Positions 8,214-17,917 of a stretch of DNA of 40,068 nucleotides are shown one piece after another; positions within the stretch are counted from its first letter, which is position 1, and every line of letters begins with the position of its first letter. The DNA is taken from NCBI GenBank assembly GCA_019359515.1, contig JAHHHC010000054.1:1-40068 (forward strand), written 5' to 3'. Under the pieces are notes generated by a model. That model saw nothing but the letters and a program-made list of their open reading frames with translations. It did no database searches and was not told the DNA's origin. Source of the stretch: Desmonostoc vinosum HA7617-LM4 (GTDB taxonomy: Bacteria; Cyanobacteriota; Cyanobacteriia; Cyanobacteriales; Nostocaceae). A program made the translations under genes and the position numbers.

Positions 8214-8219
8214 TATAAT
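8214..8219 (+). promoter_or_regulatory. Possible -10 box upstream of the PIN-TRAM gene
   Basis: TATAAT lies about 120 bases upstream of the PIN-TRAM start in the AT-rich hemW/PIN divergent region. No convincing -35 hexamer is seen at the right distance, so this is weak. Confidence 0.25.
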
Positions 8220-8336
8220 GTTTGCAGATATTGCCTGCCTAAACCCTTAGTGTAAGTCAATATATATTATATCTAACCGAAGAAATCAAAAATCCTTGGC
8301 TCTATCGGTTACACAGTCGCAGGAAAAAACAAAGCC

Positions 8337-9413
8337 ATGCTTGATGCCATTATTATTCTCTCATTTATCCTGGCAGCGGCGGGAGTAGGGTTCTATAGCA
8401 TTGAACTGCTACCCAATGGAACCTTAGATCGGGTGACAAATCTCGAAGCATTACGCTTAGTTGTTGCTGTCTTTGCCGCTATTATCGGTGGTGCAGTCGG
8501 ACTGAGTTTTCAGGCGACCTATCGCCGCCTAGAAGCCCAAGTCAAAGATATGCCTCTAGAAGTGATTTTGACTCGTGCCATCGGTTTAGTGATTGGGCTA
8601 CTGCTCGCGAATTTGATGCTGGCCCCACTATTTTTACTACCCATTCCCACGGATTTTAGTTTTATTAAGCCATTAGTAGCCGTTGTTGGCAGTATCATAC
8701 TTGCCGTTACAGGTATGAACCTAGCAGATACCCACGGACGCGGCTTATTACGGTTTATCAATCCCAACACCGTAGAAACGATGGTAGTGGAAGGGACGTT
8801 AAAACCTGCCAATACTAAAGTGCTAGACACTAGTTGTATTATCGATGGGCGCATTGAAGCACTATTAGAGACAGGGTTTCTGGAAGGGCAAATTATTGTT
8901 CCACAGTTTGTATTACAGGAACTGCAACAAGTAGCTGATGCTAGCAAAGACCAAAAGCGGGTGCGAGGACGGCGAGGACTAGACATTCTTAACCGCATCA
9001 AAGAAGCTTACCCTGATCGCATCCTCATTAACCCTGCTGACTACGAAGATATTTCTACAGTCGATGCCAAGTTAGTACGCTTCGCTCAAGAAATTAGTGG
9101 TACTCTGCTTACCAATGACTACAACTTATCTAAAGTTGCCAGCGTCCAAAAAGTACCCGTTCTCAATGTCAATGATTTAGTAAATGCTGTTCGTCCCACC
9201 TATTTGCCTGGTGATAACCTAGATTTGAAAATTCTCAAAGAAGGCAAAGAACCCAGTCAGGGAATTGGCTACTTGGACGATGGCACAATGGTTGTTGTTG
9301 AAGAAGGTAGCGCTTATGTAGGTGGTGAAGTGCGAGTAGTAGTTACCAGTGCTTTGCAAACCTCAGCAGGAAGAATGATTTTTGCTAAACCCCAAGCTTC
9401 TGCATTGGCGTGA
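8337..9413 (+). CDS. Membrane PIN-TRAM domain protein (YacL-like)
   Basis: A 358-residue protein of a family found in Firmicutes (YacL) and cyanobacteria. Hydrophobic segments lie near residues 4-21, 41-58, 79-101 and 111-127. A PIN nuclease domain follows with its acidic residues visible: D164 (KVLDTSCIID), E195 (FVLQELQQV), D243 (STVDAKL) and D261 (LLTNDYNL). The last 65 residues form a TRAM RNA-binding barrel (PGDNLDLKILKEGKE, DDGTMVVVEEG, VVVTSALQTSAGRMIF). The role is inferred as membrane-tethered RNA cleavage; the physiological target is not known to me. The next small gene starts a few bases after its stop, suggesting co-transcription. Confidence 0.9.
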   Translation: MLDAIIILSFILAAAGVGFYSIELLPNGTLDRVTNLEALRLVVAVFAAIIGGAVGLSFQATYRRLEAQVKDMPLEVILTRAIGLVIGLLLANLMLAPLFLLPIPTDFSFIKPLVAVVGSIILAVTGMNLADTHGRGLLRFINPNTVETMVVEGTLKPANTKVLDTSCIIDGRIEALLETGFLEGQIIVPQFVLQELQQVADASKDQKRVRGRRGLDILNRIKEAYPDRILINPADYEDISTVDAKLVRFAQEISGTLLTNDYNLSKVASVQKVPVLNVNDLVNAVRPTYLPGDNLDLKILKEGKEPSQGIGYLDDGTMVVVEEGSAYVGGEVRVVVTSALQTSAGRMIFAKPQASALA

Positions 9414-9418
9414 ACCAA

Positions 9419-9604
9419 ATGGCGGGTAGAATTAGAGTTAAATTATGCGATCGGTGCAGGTTGACTGCACCGATTTTGTATAGGGTAAAGCGCGAAGACA
9501 AAGGCAAGTGGATTTTTGTTTGTCTTGGGTGTTGGCCTACTATCAGTGAAAACAACCCGTTTTATATTTATGGTGGGACTTGGAAAGCTCAAAAAAGCAG
9601 ATAA
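9419..9604 (+). CDS. Small zinc-ribbon-like protein of unknown function
   Basis: A 61-residue protein with two CxxC knuckles, CDRC and CLGC, spaced for a treble-clef or zinc ribbon. It also has a conserved-looking hydrophobic core (TAPILYRVKRE, GKWIFVC). I chose the ATG at 9419. A GTG at 9410 is also in frame and overlaps the stop of the PIN-TRAM gene. The tight spacing implies an operon with that gene and possibly a shared RNA-related role, which is inference. I do not recognise a named family. Confidence 0.65.
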   Translation: MAGRIRVKLCDRCRLTAPILYRVKREDKGKWIFVCLGCWPTISENNPFYIYGGTWKAQKSR

Positions 9605-9740
9605 TCAATCAAGTTGTAGATTCACTGCTATGTAAAATTTAGACAAATCTAGACATTTACTTCTTACTTCAATGGGAGCATGGGAGCGGTTATCCCTCAG
9701 TAAGCTTTCACGCTTTAGCCAAACGTGATAAATTAATTGC

Positions 9741-9828
9741 TCTACAGGTATGCCAACTTTATATTTTTATTACTGAATAGCAGCTATTTTTAAAAATTAC
9801 TCATAAAGAAGCATATTAAAAAATTAAA
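9741..9828. repeat. 88-base direct repeat, copy 1
   Basis: It matches the stretch at 9854-9941 at 82 of 88 positions by my alignment, offset 113 bases. It is AT-rich and contains GAATAGCAGCTATTTTTAAA and ACTCATAAAGAAGCATAT. Confidence 0.85.
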
Positions 9829-9853
9829 AACGCCTATTAAGTAGCAAGGCAAC

Positions 9854-9941
9854 TCCATAGGTATGCTAACTTTATATTTTTGTTACTGAATAGCATCTAT
9901 TTTTAAAAATTACTCATAAAGAAACATATTAAAAAATTAAA
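9854..9941. repeat. 88-base direct repeat, copy 2
   Basis: Second copy of the repeat at 9741-9828, in the same orientation. It differs by six substitutions and no gaps. The intervening 25 bases are not repeated. Confidence 0.85.
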
Positions 9942-10069
9942 TTAGTCAGCAATCTTGCTGATTTTTAATTGAATATCTACTATTAAGCGAATTAACGGAT
10001 TTAGTAACTTAGACACAATGATTACGATTGAACTTGTCATCAATTATCGTCTTTTTAGGCAATCGAACT

Positions 10070-10249
10070 ATGAATTTAGACAATTTTGAATCACAATATC
10101 GTGAGACCATATCTGAAACACTAAATGAACTGCAAGCAGCAGTTTTACTATTAGAGCAGTTACAACGTAAAATTTCTAATATTGGTAGTACTGTGCAACT
10201 CCTTAGTGAAAACGTTGAAGAGTTTATTACCCAGCAACAAGAGAAATAA
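10070..10249 (+). CDS. Small helical protein of unknown function
   Basis: A 59-residue acidic protein starting MNLDNFESQYRETISETLNE. It is nearly all predicted helix with heptad-like spacing of leucine and isoleucine (ELQAAVLLLEQLQRKISNIG, VQLLSENVEEFI), so a short coiled coil or helical hairpin is likely. I start at ATG 10070, with AGG about eight bases upstream. A TTG at 10028 would add 14 residues that look less protein-like. I do not recognise the family. It stands alone, downstream of the direct repeats. Confidence 0.55.
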   Translation: MNLDNFESQYRETISETLNELQAAVLLLEQLQRKISNIGSTVQLLSENVEEFITQQQEK

Positions 10250-10477
10250 CCAACTCCCAGAGAATTTCTATATAACTTTGATTTAATTCAGTTATGGAAA
10301 ACAAAGATGTAGGGTGTTGTTTGCAGGAATGGCAAAGCATCAGCAGGGTTTGTGACTCTCCTAGAAAAAAGCGTGAAATTAACCAAGTCTCTAGGTGAAT
10401 TTTTCTGGTTGCCCAAAATGCGCGATCGCACAGCAAAATTATCAAGAAAATGCTAAAAACCCCTGAGAAACAGCAAC

Positions 10478-12646
10478 TTACCAACCTGCTACTTGCTGTC
10501 TAAGTTCATCCAGATCTAAGCGATCGCTAGCAAAAGCTTTTCTTAAAAGCGAGTGAGGAATAAATGCATCGTATTTTTGGATTTCGGGTGCTTCTGAAGA
10601 ATTTATTAAATCTTCAGCCGTGATTCTTTGTTGACATAAGGAAACAATTTCTGGATAAAGATGTTTAAACTTATCTTTACCTATTTTGATTGTTAAATAA
10701 TAAGGATTCATCCCACCAATGTTGGTAATCTCTAAAGATTCCCGACAAAAAGAGTTGAGTAGTCTCTCTAAGGTTTGATAGGCGATAGTCCCAAACCAAG
10801 GGAAGATACAGCATTTGCCTTTTTCTAACTGCAAAATATTTTGTTGATTTAATCCAGTATTTTGTGCTAGTTTGCGGGCTGTCTGTAAACGCCGTAGAGC
10901 ATTTTCTTGCAAGTAGCTATATTCTACATCCTCAAGTAAAACTTGTCGCATTCTTTGCAAAACTCTTGTGTGGATAGTGCCACCACCACCACGCCAATAA
11001 ATAGTAGCTTTACCCTCTACTTGTTTGACAAAAATTGATTTTTTTCTCAAATCAATTTCTAACACTTCCCAAGTTCTACCCGCTAGTGCAAATCGATTAC
11101 CAACTGGAGGCGGTGTTACTATACTGCCAATTTCTGTTGCATCTTGCTTAACAATATATGCTTGTTGCTCAGCAAATACAGCATAAAACTGAAACTTCCT
11201 AACTATTTTTTCACCAGATAAACCTACAATCAATTTACCTTGTTCAGTTTTCTGAATATGGTCAATATCAATTAAATAACGTAGCAATATTCGCAAGTCT
11301 TCTTGAGTAATAGCAGTGAATGGTGGCAAACTAAAAATTTGTTTAGCTAGAGTATTTGGTGACATTTCACCTGCTGCTACTAAAATACTCATTGTCTGAT
11401 GATAAAGCAAACTCAAGGGATATTTGATTTGCTTGATCGGCTCAATCCAACGTTGTTCTAAATAAAGTTGAATAATTGCAATACACTGCAAAAGCTGCCA
11501 GGGAATTTGCTCTGGTAAAGAAGCTTCTGATAAAATCTCATTTTCAGCGCATACAAAGCGCATATCAGCGGCTTCACCTCTTCTTCCACTGCGTCCTAAC
11601 CGCTGTAAAAAACTGGCTACAGATAAGGGCGATTCTAACTGAATTACTCGCTCTAAATAACCAAGATCTATACCTAATTCTAGCGTTAGTGTGGCAGCAG
11701 TCACAGATGGATTATTTGGTTCACGCATAGCATTTTCAGCCGCTTGCCGTAAGCTAGCAGATATACTCCCATGATGGACATGATATATATCTGGCTGTGC
11801 TTGTTCGGAGGCAATTTTGCGTAAGGATGCAATTATCGATTCAGTTTGTGTCCGGTTGTTGGCGAAAATTAAACATTTGCGAGATTTGCTGAGATTAAAA
11901 ATATATTGTTCGTGAGTTGTAATCTCTGATTGCTCTAAGTCATTAGCAATAAAAAAATGTTCTACAGCTAGTTTTATTTGACGTTTTCCTGCCTCTACTT
12001 GGGGGGTGATTGCTGGTTTGTCAGTTCCAGAACATAACCATGCTTCAGCCATTGAGTAATCGCCAAGAGTTGCTGATAAACCAATGCGTCTGGGTTGTTG
12101 TTGCGTTGATTTTGCTAAACGTTGTAGTTGACAAATAATTTGACAACCACGTTCTGAACCCATAAACGCATGAATTTCATCGATGATTACAAATCGTAAA
12201 GCGCCAAATAGCCGAGTTAAATCATGATTTTTATTAATTAACAAACTTTCCAGAGATTCTGGTGTAATTTGCAAAATGCCTTGAGGACGATTTAAAAGCT
12301 GATTTTTATGACTTTGAGAAACATCACCATGCCAGTGATAAACTGGTATTTCTGCTTCTTTTAATAGGTGATTTAGGCGTTCAAATTGGTCGTTAATTAG
12401 GGCTTTGATGGGGCTAATATACAATGCACCTATTGTAGTGGCAGGGTTATTATGTAATAGAGTTAAAACTGGCAAAAATGCTGCTTCCGTTTTCCCCGCA
12501 GCAGTTGCAGCAGCGATTAGTAAATGAGCATCGGTGTTGAATATAACTTGACAAGCAGCAATTTGAACTGGTCGTAATTCAGTCCATTGGTGATGATAAA
12601 TATATTCTTGAATAAAGGGTGCAAGTTGTTTGAATGCATCGCTCAT
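10478..12646 (-). CDS. Lhr/BrxHI-like superfamily 2 helicase
   Basis: This 722-residue protein carries the full SF2 motif series. There is a Q-motif-like RPVQIAACQ, Walker A AATAAGKTE (46-54), PIKALINDQF, ITPESLESLL, DEIH at 156-159, SAT at 191-193, ANNRTQTES, TLELGIDLG and QRLGRSGRRG (348-357). The second half has the winged-helix and barrel build of Lhr-type helicases (RTWEVLEID, GGGGTIHTRVLQRM). Lhr helicases move 3' to 5' on single strands. The BrxHI subgroup belongs to type 2 BREX loci, where a BrxD ATPase is a partner, and a BrxD-like gene lies upstream here. It starts 23 bases after the receiver-kinase gene, so it is probably the last gene of a kinase-helicase operon. Confidence 0.85.
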   Translation of the reverse strand: MSDAFKQLAPFIQEYIYHHQWTELRPVQIAACQVIFNTDAHLLIAAATAAGKTEAAFLPVLTLLHNNPATTIGALYISPIKALINDQFERLNHLLKEAEIPVYHWHGDVSQSHKNQLLNRPQGILQITPESLESLLINKNHDLTRLFGALRFVIIDEIHAFMGSERGCQIICQLQRLAKSTQQQPRRIGLSATLGDYSMAEAWLCSGTDKPAITPQVEAGKRQIKLAVEHFFIANDLEQSEITTHEQYIFNLSKSRKCLIFANNRTQTESIIASLRKIASEQAQPDIYHVHHGSISASLRQAAENAMREPNNPSVTAATLTLELGIDLGYLERVIQLESPLSVASFLQRLGRSGRRGEAADMRFVCAENEILSEASLPEQIPWQLLQCIAIIQLYLEQRWIEPIKQIKYPLSLLYHQTMSILVAAGEMSPNTLAKQIFSLPPFTAITQEDLRILLRYLIDIDHIQKTEQGKLIVGLSGEKIVRKFQFYAVFAEQQAYIVKQDATEIGSIVTPPPVGNRFALAGRTWEVLEIDLRKKSIFVKQVEGKATIYWRGGGGTIHTRVLQRMRQVLLEDVEYSYLQENALRRLQTARKLAQNTGLNQQNILQLEKGKCCIFPWFGTIAYQTLERLLNSFCRESLEITNIGGMNPYYLTIKIGKDKFKHLYPEIVSLCQQRITAEDLINSSEAPEIQKYDAFIPHSLLRKAFASDRLDLDELRQQVAGW

Positions 12647-12669
12647 ATAGCAGTTTGCTTTGATTAGTT

Positions 12670-13962
12670 TTATAGAGTTTGTTTTAAGGGGATAATAATT
12701 TCAAACTCAGTGCCACCTATTGAGTGCGAGATACATCGTAATGAGCCACGATGCTTTTGAGTGATAATTTGATAACTAATTGCTAATCCCATGCCTGTCC
12801 CTACACCAATGGGTTTGGTTGTAAAGAAAGGGTCAAATATTTTTTGCTCTAAGTCTTTTGGGATTCCTGGGCCATTATCAGCAATAGAAATTTTGATGCG
12901 ATCGCTGGCAATAATCTCTGTACAAATTGTGATTGTTGGAGTAAATTCTCGATATTTTTTAGCTTCTTCTAAAGCATAAATACTATTATTTATAATATTC
13001 ATAAAAACTTGATTGATTTGTCCTGCGTAGCATTCTATTTGAGGCAGATTCCCATATTTTTTGATAACTTGAATGCAAGGATTACTCGAATTGCTCTTAA
13101 GCCGATGTTCTAGAATCATCAGTGTACTATCAATACCTTCATGAACATCAATATATTTCATTTCAGATTCATCTAAGCGAGAGAAAATTCGTAAAGAAAC
13201 TACAATCTCTCGAATTCGTTCTGCCCCTATTTTCATTGAGTTGATTAATTTTGGCAAATCTTCGATGATGTAATCTAGTTCAATAGCAATGATTTCGGAT
13301 TTTACTTCCGGCTCAGGTGTGGGGTAATATTTTTGGTAGTATTGTAAAACTCTCAAGAGATTTTCAATATATTGTTTTACATGGATGAGATTGCCATAAA
13401 TAAAATTAACGGGATTATTGATTTCATGTGCAACACCAGCAACTAATTGACCTAAGCTGGACATTTTTTCACTCTGAATCAGCTGTACTTGAGTGTGCTG
13501 TAATTCTGTTAGTGTTTGCTGGAGTTGAGTTTCTGCTTGTTTGCGATCGCTAATTTCTTGCAGTAATTGAATTTGCGTATTTCTCAGCGCTAAGTGAGCA
13601 TTGACTCTGGCTAAAACTTCTTCAACTTGAATTGGTTTGGTAATATAATCTACGGCTCCTAATTGCAAGCCTTTAACTTTATGTTCAACTTCAGAAAGAG
13701 CTGTCATAAATACTACAGGAATATCTTTGGTGGTTTCGTTTGCTTTTACACAACGGCAGGTTTCAAAACCATCAATTCCAGGCATCATCACATCTAATAA
13801 AATTAAATCAGGCTGGATAAATGATAGTTTTTCCAATGCCATTTCACCACTTTTAACTACCGAAACTTTAAACCCAGCTTCATGTAGTATATCGAATAAA
13901 ATGCGGATATTGTTGGGTGTATCATCAACAATTAAAATGGAGTTTTTGGGTATTGTTTGCAT
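12670..13962 (-). CDS. Receiver-histidine kinase (REC-HisKA-HATPase)
   Basis: A 430-residue soluble protein. The N-terminal receiver has the IVDD acidic pair at 11-14, acceptor D57 (LLDVMMPG), T88 and K109. A coiled-coil signalling helix follows ([19 protein letters not shown]). The dimerisation histidine is H179 in [15 protein letters not shown], and the HATPase has [21 protein letters not shown] and GTGMGLAIS. This arrangement, a receiver feeding a kinase with the HEINNP H-box, is common in cyanobacteria. The gene starts 3 bases after the MASE1 kinase stop and ends 23 bases before the helicase, which implies one transcript. The likely flow is MASE1 kinase to this receiver; the final output is unknown. 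Confidence 0.9.
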   Translation of the reverse strand: MQTIPKNSILIVDDTPNNIRILFDILHEAGFKVSVVKSGEMALEKLSFIQPDLILLDVMMPGIDGFETCRCVKANETTKDIPVVFMTALSEVEHKVKGLQLGAVDYITKPIQVEEVLARVNAHLALRNTQIQLLQEISDRKQAETQLQQTLTELQHTQVQLIQSEKMSSLGQLVAGVAHEINNPVNFIYGNLIHVKQYIENLLRVLQYYQKYYPTPEPEVKSEIIAIELDYIIEDLPKLINSMKIGAERIREIVVSLRIFSRLDESEMKYIDVHEGIDSTLMILEHRLKSNSSNPCIQVIKKYGNLPQIECYAGQINQVFMNIINNSIYALEEAKKYREFTPTITICTEIIASDRIKISIADNGPGIPKDLEQKIFDPFFTTKPIGVGTGMGLAISYQIITQKHRGSLRCISHSIGGTEFEIIIPLKQTL

Positions 13963-13965
13963 ATT

Positions 13966-15939
13966 TTAATTACCTTGAATATGTTCTTCTAATAAACAAG
14001 CGATCGCTTCCATTTCAAATTCATCAGCTAGCACTAATATCTGTTCAGCAAAGGGAATATATTTAGGATCTAATCCTTGTATGCGGTGAATTTCTGTTTG
14101 GATATCTCCAATATCACAACGTTGGGCAGCTTCATATAGGGTTGATAGTTCAGATGCAGGAGGGATAACGATTTCAGATCCTGAAATATCCTGGTTATTA
14201 GTAGTTAAAACATCGACATCGGAAACAATAACAGACGTTTGTGCCCATTCTTCTGTCTGTGCTAGCTCTACCTCAAAGTAGAAGATAGTACCCATTCCTG
14301 GCTGACTTTGTACCTTGATTTTGCTATCCATCAGAGAAACAACTTTTTGGCTAATGGCTAATCCCAATCCTGTACCTTCGGCTTGCTTTTCACTACTGCC
14401 AACCTGTTCAAAAGGTTGGAAGATTTTTTGCACCTGTTGAGGAGTCATACCTACTCCTGTATCTTCAATATGAAAGCGAACTTTTGGTAGTTTTTCTTGA
14501 CGTTTTTCTATAACCTCAACTCTAAAAATCACTCCGCCTTCGTCGGTGAATTTGATAGCATTACCCAAGAGATTGATTAAAACCTGCCGCAAACGTTTTT
14601 CGTCAGCGTGGATATTCATGGGGAGTCGCTTGCTTGGTTGATATGTAAAATCAATTCCTTTTTGTTCAGCCCGGATACGGCAAATTTCTACAACGCCTTG
14701 CAGAAAAGCTAAAAATGGAAAATTATGTGGGTAAAGTTCCATCTTTCGGGCTTCAATTTTTGAAAGATCAAGGATGTCATTAATCAAGGTTAAGAGATGG
14801 TCAGCACACTCATAAATAATGTTAATACCCTTATGTTCTTTCTCTGTTAGGGTTTGAGAACGTTGCAGAATTTGAGTATAGCCAAGAATACCATTGAGGG
14901 GTGTACGTAACTCATGGCTCATGTTTGCTAGAAATTCACTCTTAGCTTGGTTGGCTGCGTCAGCAGCAAGCTTAGCTTCTTTAAGTTGCACTGTGCGTTC
15001 TTCTACTCGTTGTTCTAATTTATTTTTTGCCTTTCTCAGTCGGGCTTGTGCTTTTTTGTTTTCGTTGAGGATTGCAGATAAAACAAAGGTGGTGACGGCA
15101 ATTACACAAATAAACGATTGTAATAGCAGAAGCGACTCTGTGATTGAGCCTCTTGCAAAAGACCCGAAACCGCTAGCTGTGCCAAACACTGCTATGCCGG
15201 AGATCGTAATCACAAGCAGGGTTGATGTCCGTTGTCCAAACCGAAAAGCTGACCAAATCAGTAAGGGAATCATCATATACTCAACAGGATACTCCCCCCA
15301 GAAAGCTATCCGCGCAATTATTACTAACGAAAATAATAGAAGTGTAAACTCGATAGCTTTGTGTTTATTAAGTTGTAGTTGCTGTTTTTCTTGAAACCAC
15401 ACCACCAACATTGGTGTAACAATCAGGGTGCCTGCAAGAATTGCTGTAAACCAAGTCCGCCAAACCTGTCCATATTCTGCCCAAGGAGCGTTACCACTGA
15501 TACAGAGTACAGTAATCGCAAAAGTAGTACTAATAACGGGATAAGGTACTATTGATACTATAAATTTGAAAACATTTTGTGCATTATCTAGCAAATTGCG
15601 ATCGCGAATCAACCCATTAATTAAGAAAGCCATCATTAAAGGGTCACTTACATCACTGAGAGAAATCAGCGTACTAATCAGAAAATTATTGTAAAAAATT
15701 GTACAGTTAACTATCAGCTCACTCAGGAAAATAGCTGGCCAAACACGGTATCCTATTAAAAGGGTAGCAGCCAAATAAACCCCTGGCGAAGGCCAAACTG
15801 ACGCTGTACCATCTTTAAAAGCGATCGCTACTGATAACTTGGCAAGACAGAAGTGAATGACTGGAAGCACCAGTATTGTTATGATTATTGTGCGATCGGC
15901 AATAAGTTTAGATGTCCATTTATTGGAACTTTTTTGCAT
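13966..15939 (-). CDS. MASE1 membrane sensor histidine kinase
   Basis: The first 290 residues form the eight-helix MASE1 membrane sensor ([20 protein letters not shown] and [14 protein letters not shown] are typical). A coiled coil follows ([17 protein letters not shown]). The HisKA H-box is [19 protein letters not shown] with H343 counted from the GTG at 15942. The HATPase has [15 protein letters not shown] and GTGLGLAIS. After the HATPase comes an 85-residue tail ([20 protein letters not shown] and on), a helical extension seen on other cyanobacterial kinases. There is no receiver of its own. I prefer ATG 15939 over the adjacent GTG. It heads the kinase-kinase-helicase operon, and the 470-base gap upstream likely holds its promoter. 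Confidence 0.9.
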   Translation of the reverse strand: MQKSSNKWTSKLIADRTIIITILVLPVIHFCLAKLSVAIAFKDGTASVWPSPGVYLAATLLIGYRVWPAIFLSELIVNCTIFYNNFLISTLISLSDVSDPLMMAFLINGLIRDRNLLDNAQNVFKFIVSIVPYPVISTTFAITVLCISGNAPWAEYGQVWRTWFTAILAGTLIVTPMLVVWFQEKQQLQLNKHKAIEFTLLLFSLVIIARIAFWGEYPVEYMMIPLLIWSAFRFGQRTSTLLVITISGIAVFGTASGFGSFARGSITESLLLLQSFICVIAVTTFVLSAILNENKKAQARLRKAKNKLEQRVEERTVQLKEAKLAADAANQAKSEFLANMSHELRTPLNGILGYTQILQRSQTLTEKEHKGINIIYECADHLLTLINDILDLSKIEARKMELYPHNFPFLAFLQGVVEICRIRAEQKGIDFTYQPSKRLPMNIHADEKRLRQVLINLLGNAIKFTDEGGVIFRVEVIEKRQEKLPKVRFHIEDTGVGMTPQQVQKIFQPFEQVGSSEKQAEGTGLGLAISQKVVSLMDSKIKVQSQPGMGTIFYFEVELAQTEEWAQTSVIVSDVDVLTTNNQDISGSEIVIPPASELSTLYEAAQRCDIGDIQTEIHRIQGLDPKYIPFAEQILVLADEFEMEAIACLLEEHIQGN

Positions 15940-16416
15940 CACTCTTCTTCAGTTAGGTCTCCTGATTAACTGCTGAGCCTTAGCAGATGCAATACTGAAT
16001 TTAGCAATAACCCAATTTGGCAAGTTCTTCCCTAATTGTCACCTTAAAAGAAGACTACCCTTGAAGGCATCACTACAATGATTCAGCAACACCCATATAA
16101 AATGTTGCCCGAAAAAACAAATAATATAACGATTTATACTAGTTTGTAACTAATACACACAGATTGATTCAATCTGAAACAATACATCACCCTTTAGGTA
16201 CCAGAAGTTCGGTGATTTTACGCTGTTTAAGGTTGCGCTGTTTCAAAAGGCGCAGTACCTGAATCCCTATCTTGCCCCGCGTAAGTTTCTGCACCATTGC
16301 TCATTTAGCCCCAATATCATCAATTTTGTTCTATGGTTAGGGGCGGTTTTACCAAAAAACGTACATAACAAGGGCATACAAATATCTTCCTCCACTCCCC
16401 ATCATGAGAACTAGGA
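15940..16416. other. Intergenic region between the BrxD-like ATPase and MASE1 kinase genes
   Basis: About 475 bases with no large gene. It must contain the promoter of the kinase-helicase operon if that is transcribed separately, though no convincing box is visible. One small minus-strand frame (16187-16297) is listed separately. Confidence 0.5.
16187..16297 (-). CDS. Possible 36-residue basic peptide
   Basis: ATG at 16297, stop TGA at 16187-16189. The product is rich in K, R and L (MVQKLTRGKIGIQVLRLLKQ, then RNLKQRKITELLVPKG) and looks like one helix-turn-helix unit, with the KQRxITELL pattern of HTH proteins. A stop lies two codons upstream, so it is not the tail of a longer frame. It could be a small regulator, a relic or chance. 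No ribosome binding site is evident. Confidence 0.25.
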   Translation of the reverse strand: MVQKLTRGKIGIQVLRLLKQRNLKQRKITELLVPKG

Positions 16417-17745
16417 TCACAAACTAAATTGTGCTGCATCATCCTCATCTATATCTGCATCTTTACCCACAACAGTAAGCCGGAATTTAGAACCATGAAT
16501 TAGTTCCGTAAATACAATTTTGGGGTTTTGGTAAAGAATATTTAACACACTCATAAAATCCCGGACAATTTCTCCTGGAGTGAGTAATGCTTCTGCACCT
16601 AAGCGATTGACAATTTCTTTGACAAACTCTTGTAAATTGCTATTTGTCAAAGTTTTTTCATAGCCAAAATTGACAGCATGAATTTCAGTTAAACGTTGCA
16701 AAAGTGTGATTATCTCTTCTTCAGTCAATGGGTTAAGCCGAATTACTGGCCCCAAATACTCTTGAACACCAGCTTGTGCAACAAATCGGCTTTCTTTTGT
16801 ACGTCTTCGCCATGCTTGATCTGCAAATAGTCCCCGATTTGGGTCTTCTAAAAATTTCGTTGTACCACCAACAACAATACCAAGATGCTCTGCTTTGCAC
16901 TGCATGGTATCGTTAAACATAGCGAGGAGTCTGTTATAGTTTTTCTCGCGTGTGACTGTAGTAGATATCTGGTACAAATTTACAGCTTCATCAACTAATA
17001 TTAAAAGCCCTTTATAGCCAATTTCCGCGACAAATTTAGCTAATAATTTAATATAATCATACCAACTTTCATCATCAATAATAACACGCACTCCCAAGGC
17101 TGCTTTGGCTTCAATTTTAGTTGTAAATTCTCCTCGCAACCAGCGCATGGCAGCATTTTTCAATTCATCATTATCTAAGCGATAACCACGCCAATAAGCA
17201 ATGATAATACTGCCAAAATCAAATCCATGTACTAAGTCTTCAATATATTGAACTACTTCTCTAATTTTCGATTCTACTTTGTCATCAAAACCATTATCAT
17301 TGGGATACATCCCAGTTTCTGTAACTACTTCTTGCTGGATTTTATTAATCCATCCTTCTAAAACTGCAACTAAAGCACCACCATCAGGACGAGTTTTTGT
17401 AGCTAAGCGACTCATCAATTCCCGATAAGTTGCTAAACCTTCATTATTGCTTCCTGCTAATCGGCGTTCAGAAGATAAATCAGCATCAGCTACTACAAAA
17501 CCCTGTTCCATAGCACGGCTACGAATGAGTTGTAGCAAAAAACTTTTTCCAGAACCATAGTTACCAATTATAAAGCGAAATGCTGCTACACCTTCCCCAA
17601 TGTCTTCTAGATTTTGCAACAGGCTTTTTAGTTCTTTTTCTCGACCTACTGCTATATGTTCAACTCCTACTCTGGGTACTACCCCTGCACTCAGCGAATT
17701 AATTAAAGCAGTAGATATTTTTTTCGAGATTTTGAACTTTGCCAT
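16417..17745 (-). CDS. BrxD-like ATP-binding protein (DUF2791)
   Basis: A 442-residue P-loop ATPase. It opens with SAGVVPRVGVEHIAVGREKE, the entry motif of the DUF2791/BrxD family. Walker A is GNYGSGKS (61-68), followed by the family's DADLSSERRL stretch. Walker B is LLILVDEA (247-254), with GLGIVVGGTTKFLED, FADQAWRRRTKESRF and LNPLTEEEIITLL further on. BrxD is a component of type 2 BREX phage defence and pairs with the Lhr-like helicase BrxHI. DUF2791 proteins also occur in TerB-associated loci. Here a TerB-C-like protein is upstream and an Lhr-like helicase downstream. No BREX methylase or phosphatase (PglX, PglZ) is in the window, so this is not a complete BREX locus. Confidence 0.8.
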   Translation of the reverse strand: MAKFKISKKISTALINSLSAGVVPRVGVEHIAVGREKELKSLLQNLEDIGEGVAAFRFIIGNYGSGKSFLLQLIRSRAMEQGFVVADADLSSERRLAGSNNEGLATYRELMSRLATKTRPDGGALVAVLEGWINKIQQEVVTETGMYPNDNGFDDKVESKIREVVQYIEDLVHGFDFGSIIIAYWRGYRLDNDELKNAAMRWLRGEFTTKIEAKAALGVRVIIDDESWYDYIKLLAKFVAEIGYKGLLILVDEAVNLYQISTTVTREKNYNRLLAMFNDTMQCKAEHLGIVVGGTTKFLEDPNRGLFADQAWRRRTKESRFVAQAGVQEYLGPVIRLNPLTEEEIITLLQRLTEIHAVNFGYEKTLTNSNLQEFVKEIVNRLGAEALLTPGEIVRDFMSVLNILYQNPKIVFTELIHGSKFRLTVVGKDADIDEDDAAQFSL

Positions 17746-17872
17746 GTATTATCTCTCACTTTATTTTTTACGCAGAAGCGTGTAGCCAATAGATAATTTA
17801 TTTACTTACCTTACTATAGAAATTTTATTTGATTTTTGAAAAAAATCAGTACATTCTAAAAAAGACTTATTC

Positions 17873-17900
17873 TCTACTCCCTACTCCCCACTCCCTACCT
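17873..17900. repeat. Short heptamer array (ACTCCCT type)
   Basis: About four imperfect units of ACTCCCT/ACTCCCC lie in the 172-base gap between the BrxD-like and TerB-C genes. This is one member of the heptamer family that recurs near 28500, 30300, 33050 and 37800. Confidence 0.6.
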
Positions 17901-17917
17901 AATTAAAGCTGTTAATT

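Larger units (their letters stand above)
9605..10069. other. Gene-poor region with a direct repeat
   Basis: This 465-base AT-rich gap holds two copies of an 88-base repeat, listed separately. Its first part (9643-9780, plus strand) is open for 45 codons without a start and reads WEHGSGYPSVSFHALAKRDK in the middle. That is protein-like and may be the tail of a lost gene, but I cannot name it. Confidence 0.4.

Noticed and set aside
10227-10484. 85-codon minus-strand frame after the helicase gene
   Set aside because: Overlaps the small helical protein gene at one end and the helicase at the other, has no protein-like pattern and no binding site.
10478-17745. Complete type 2 BREX locus
   Set aside because: Only BrxD-like and BrxHI-like genes are present; no PglX, PglY, PglZ or PglW homologue is in the window.
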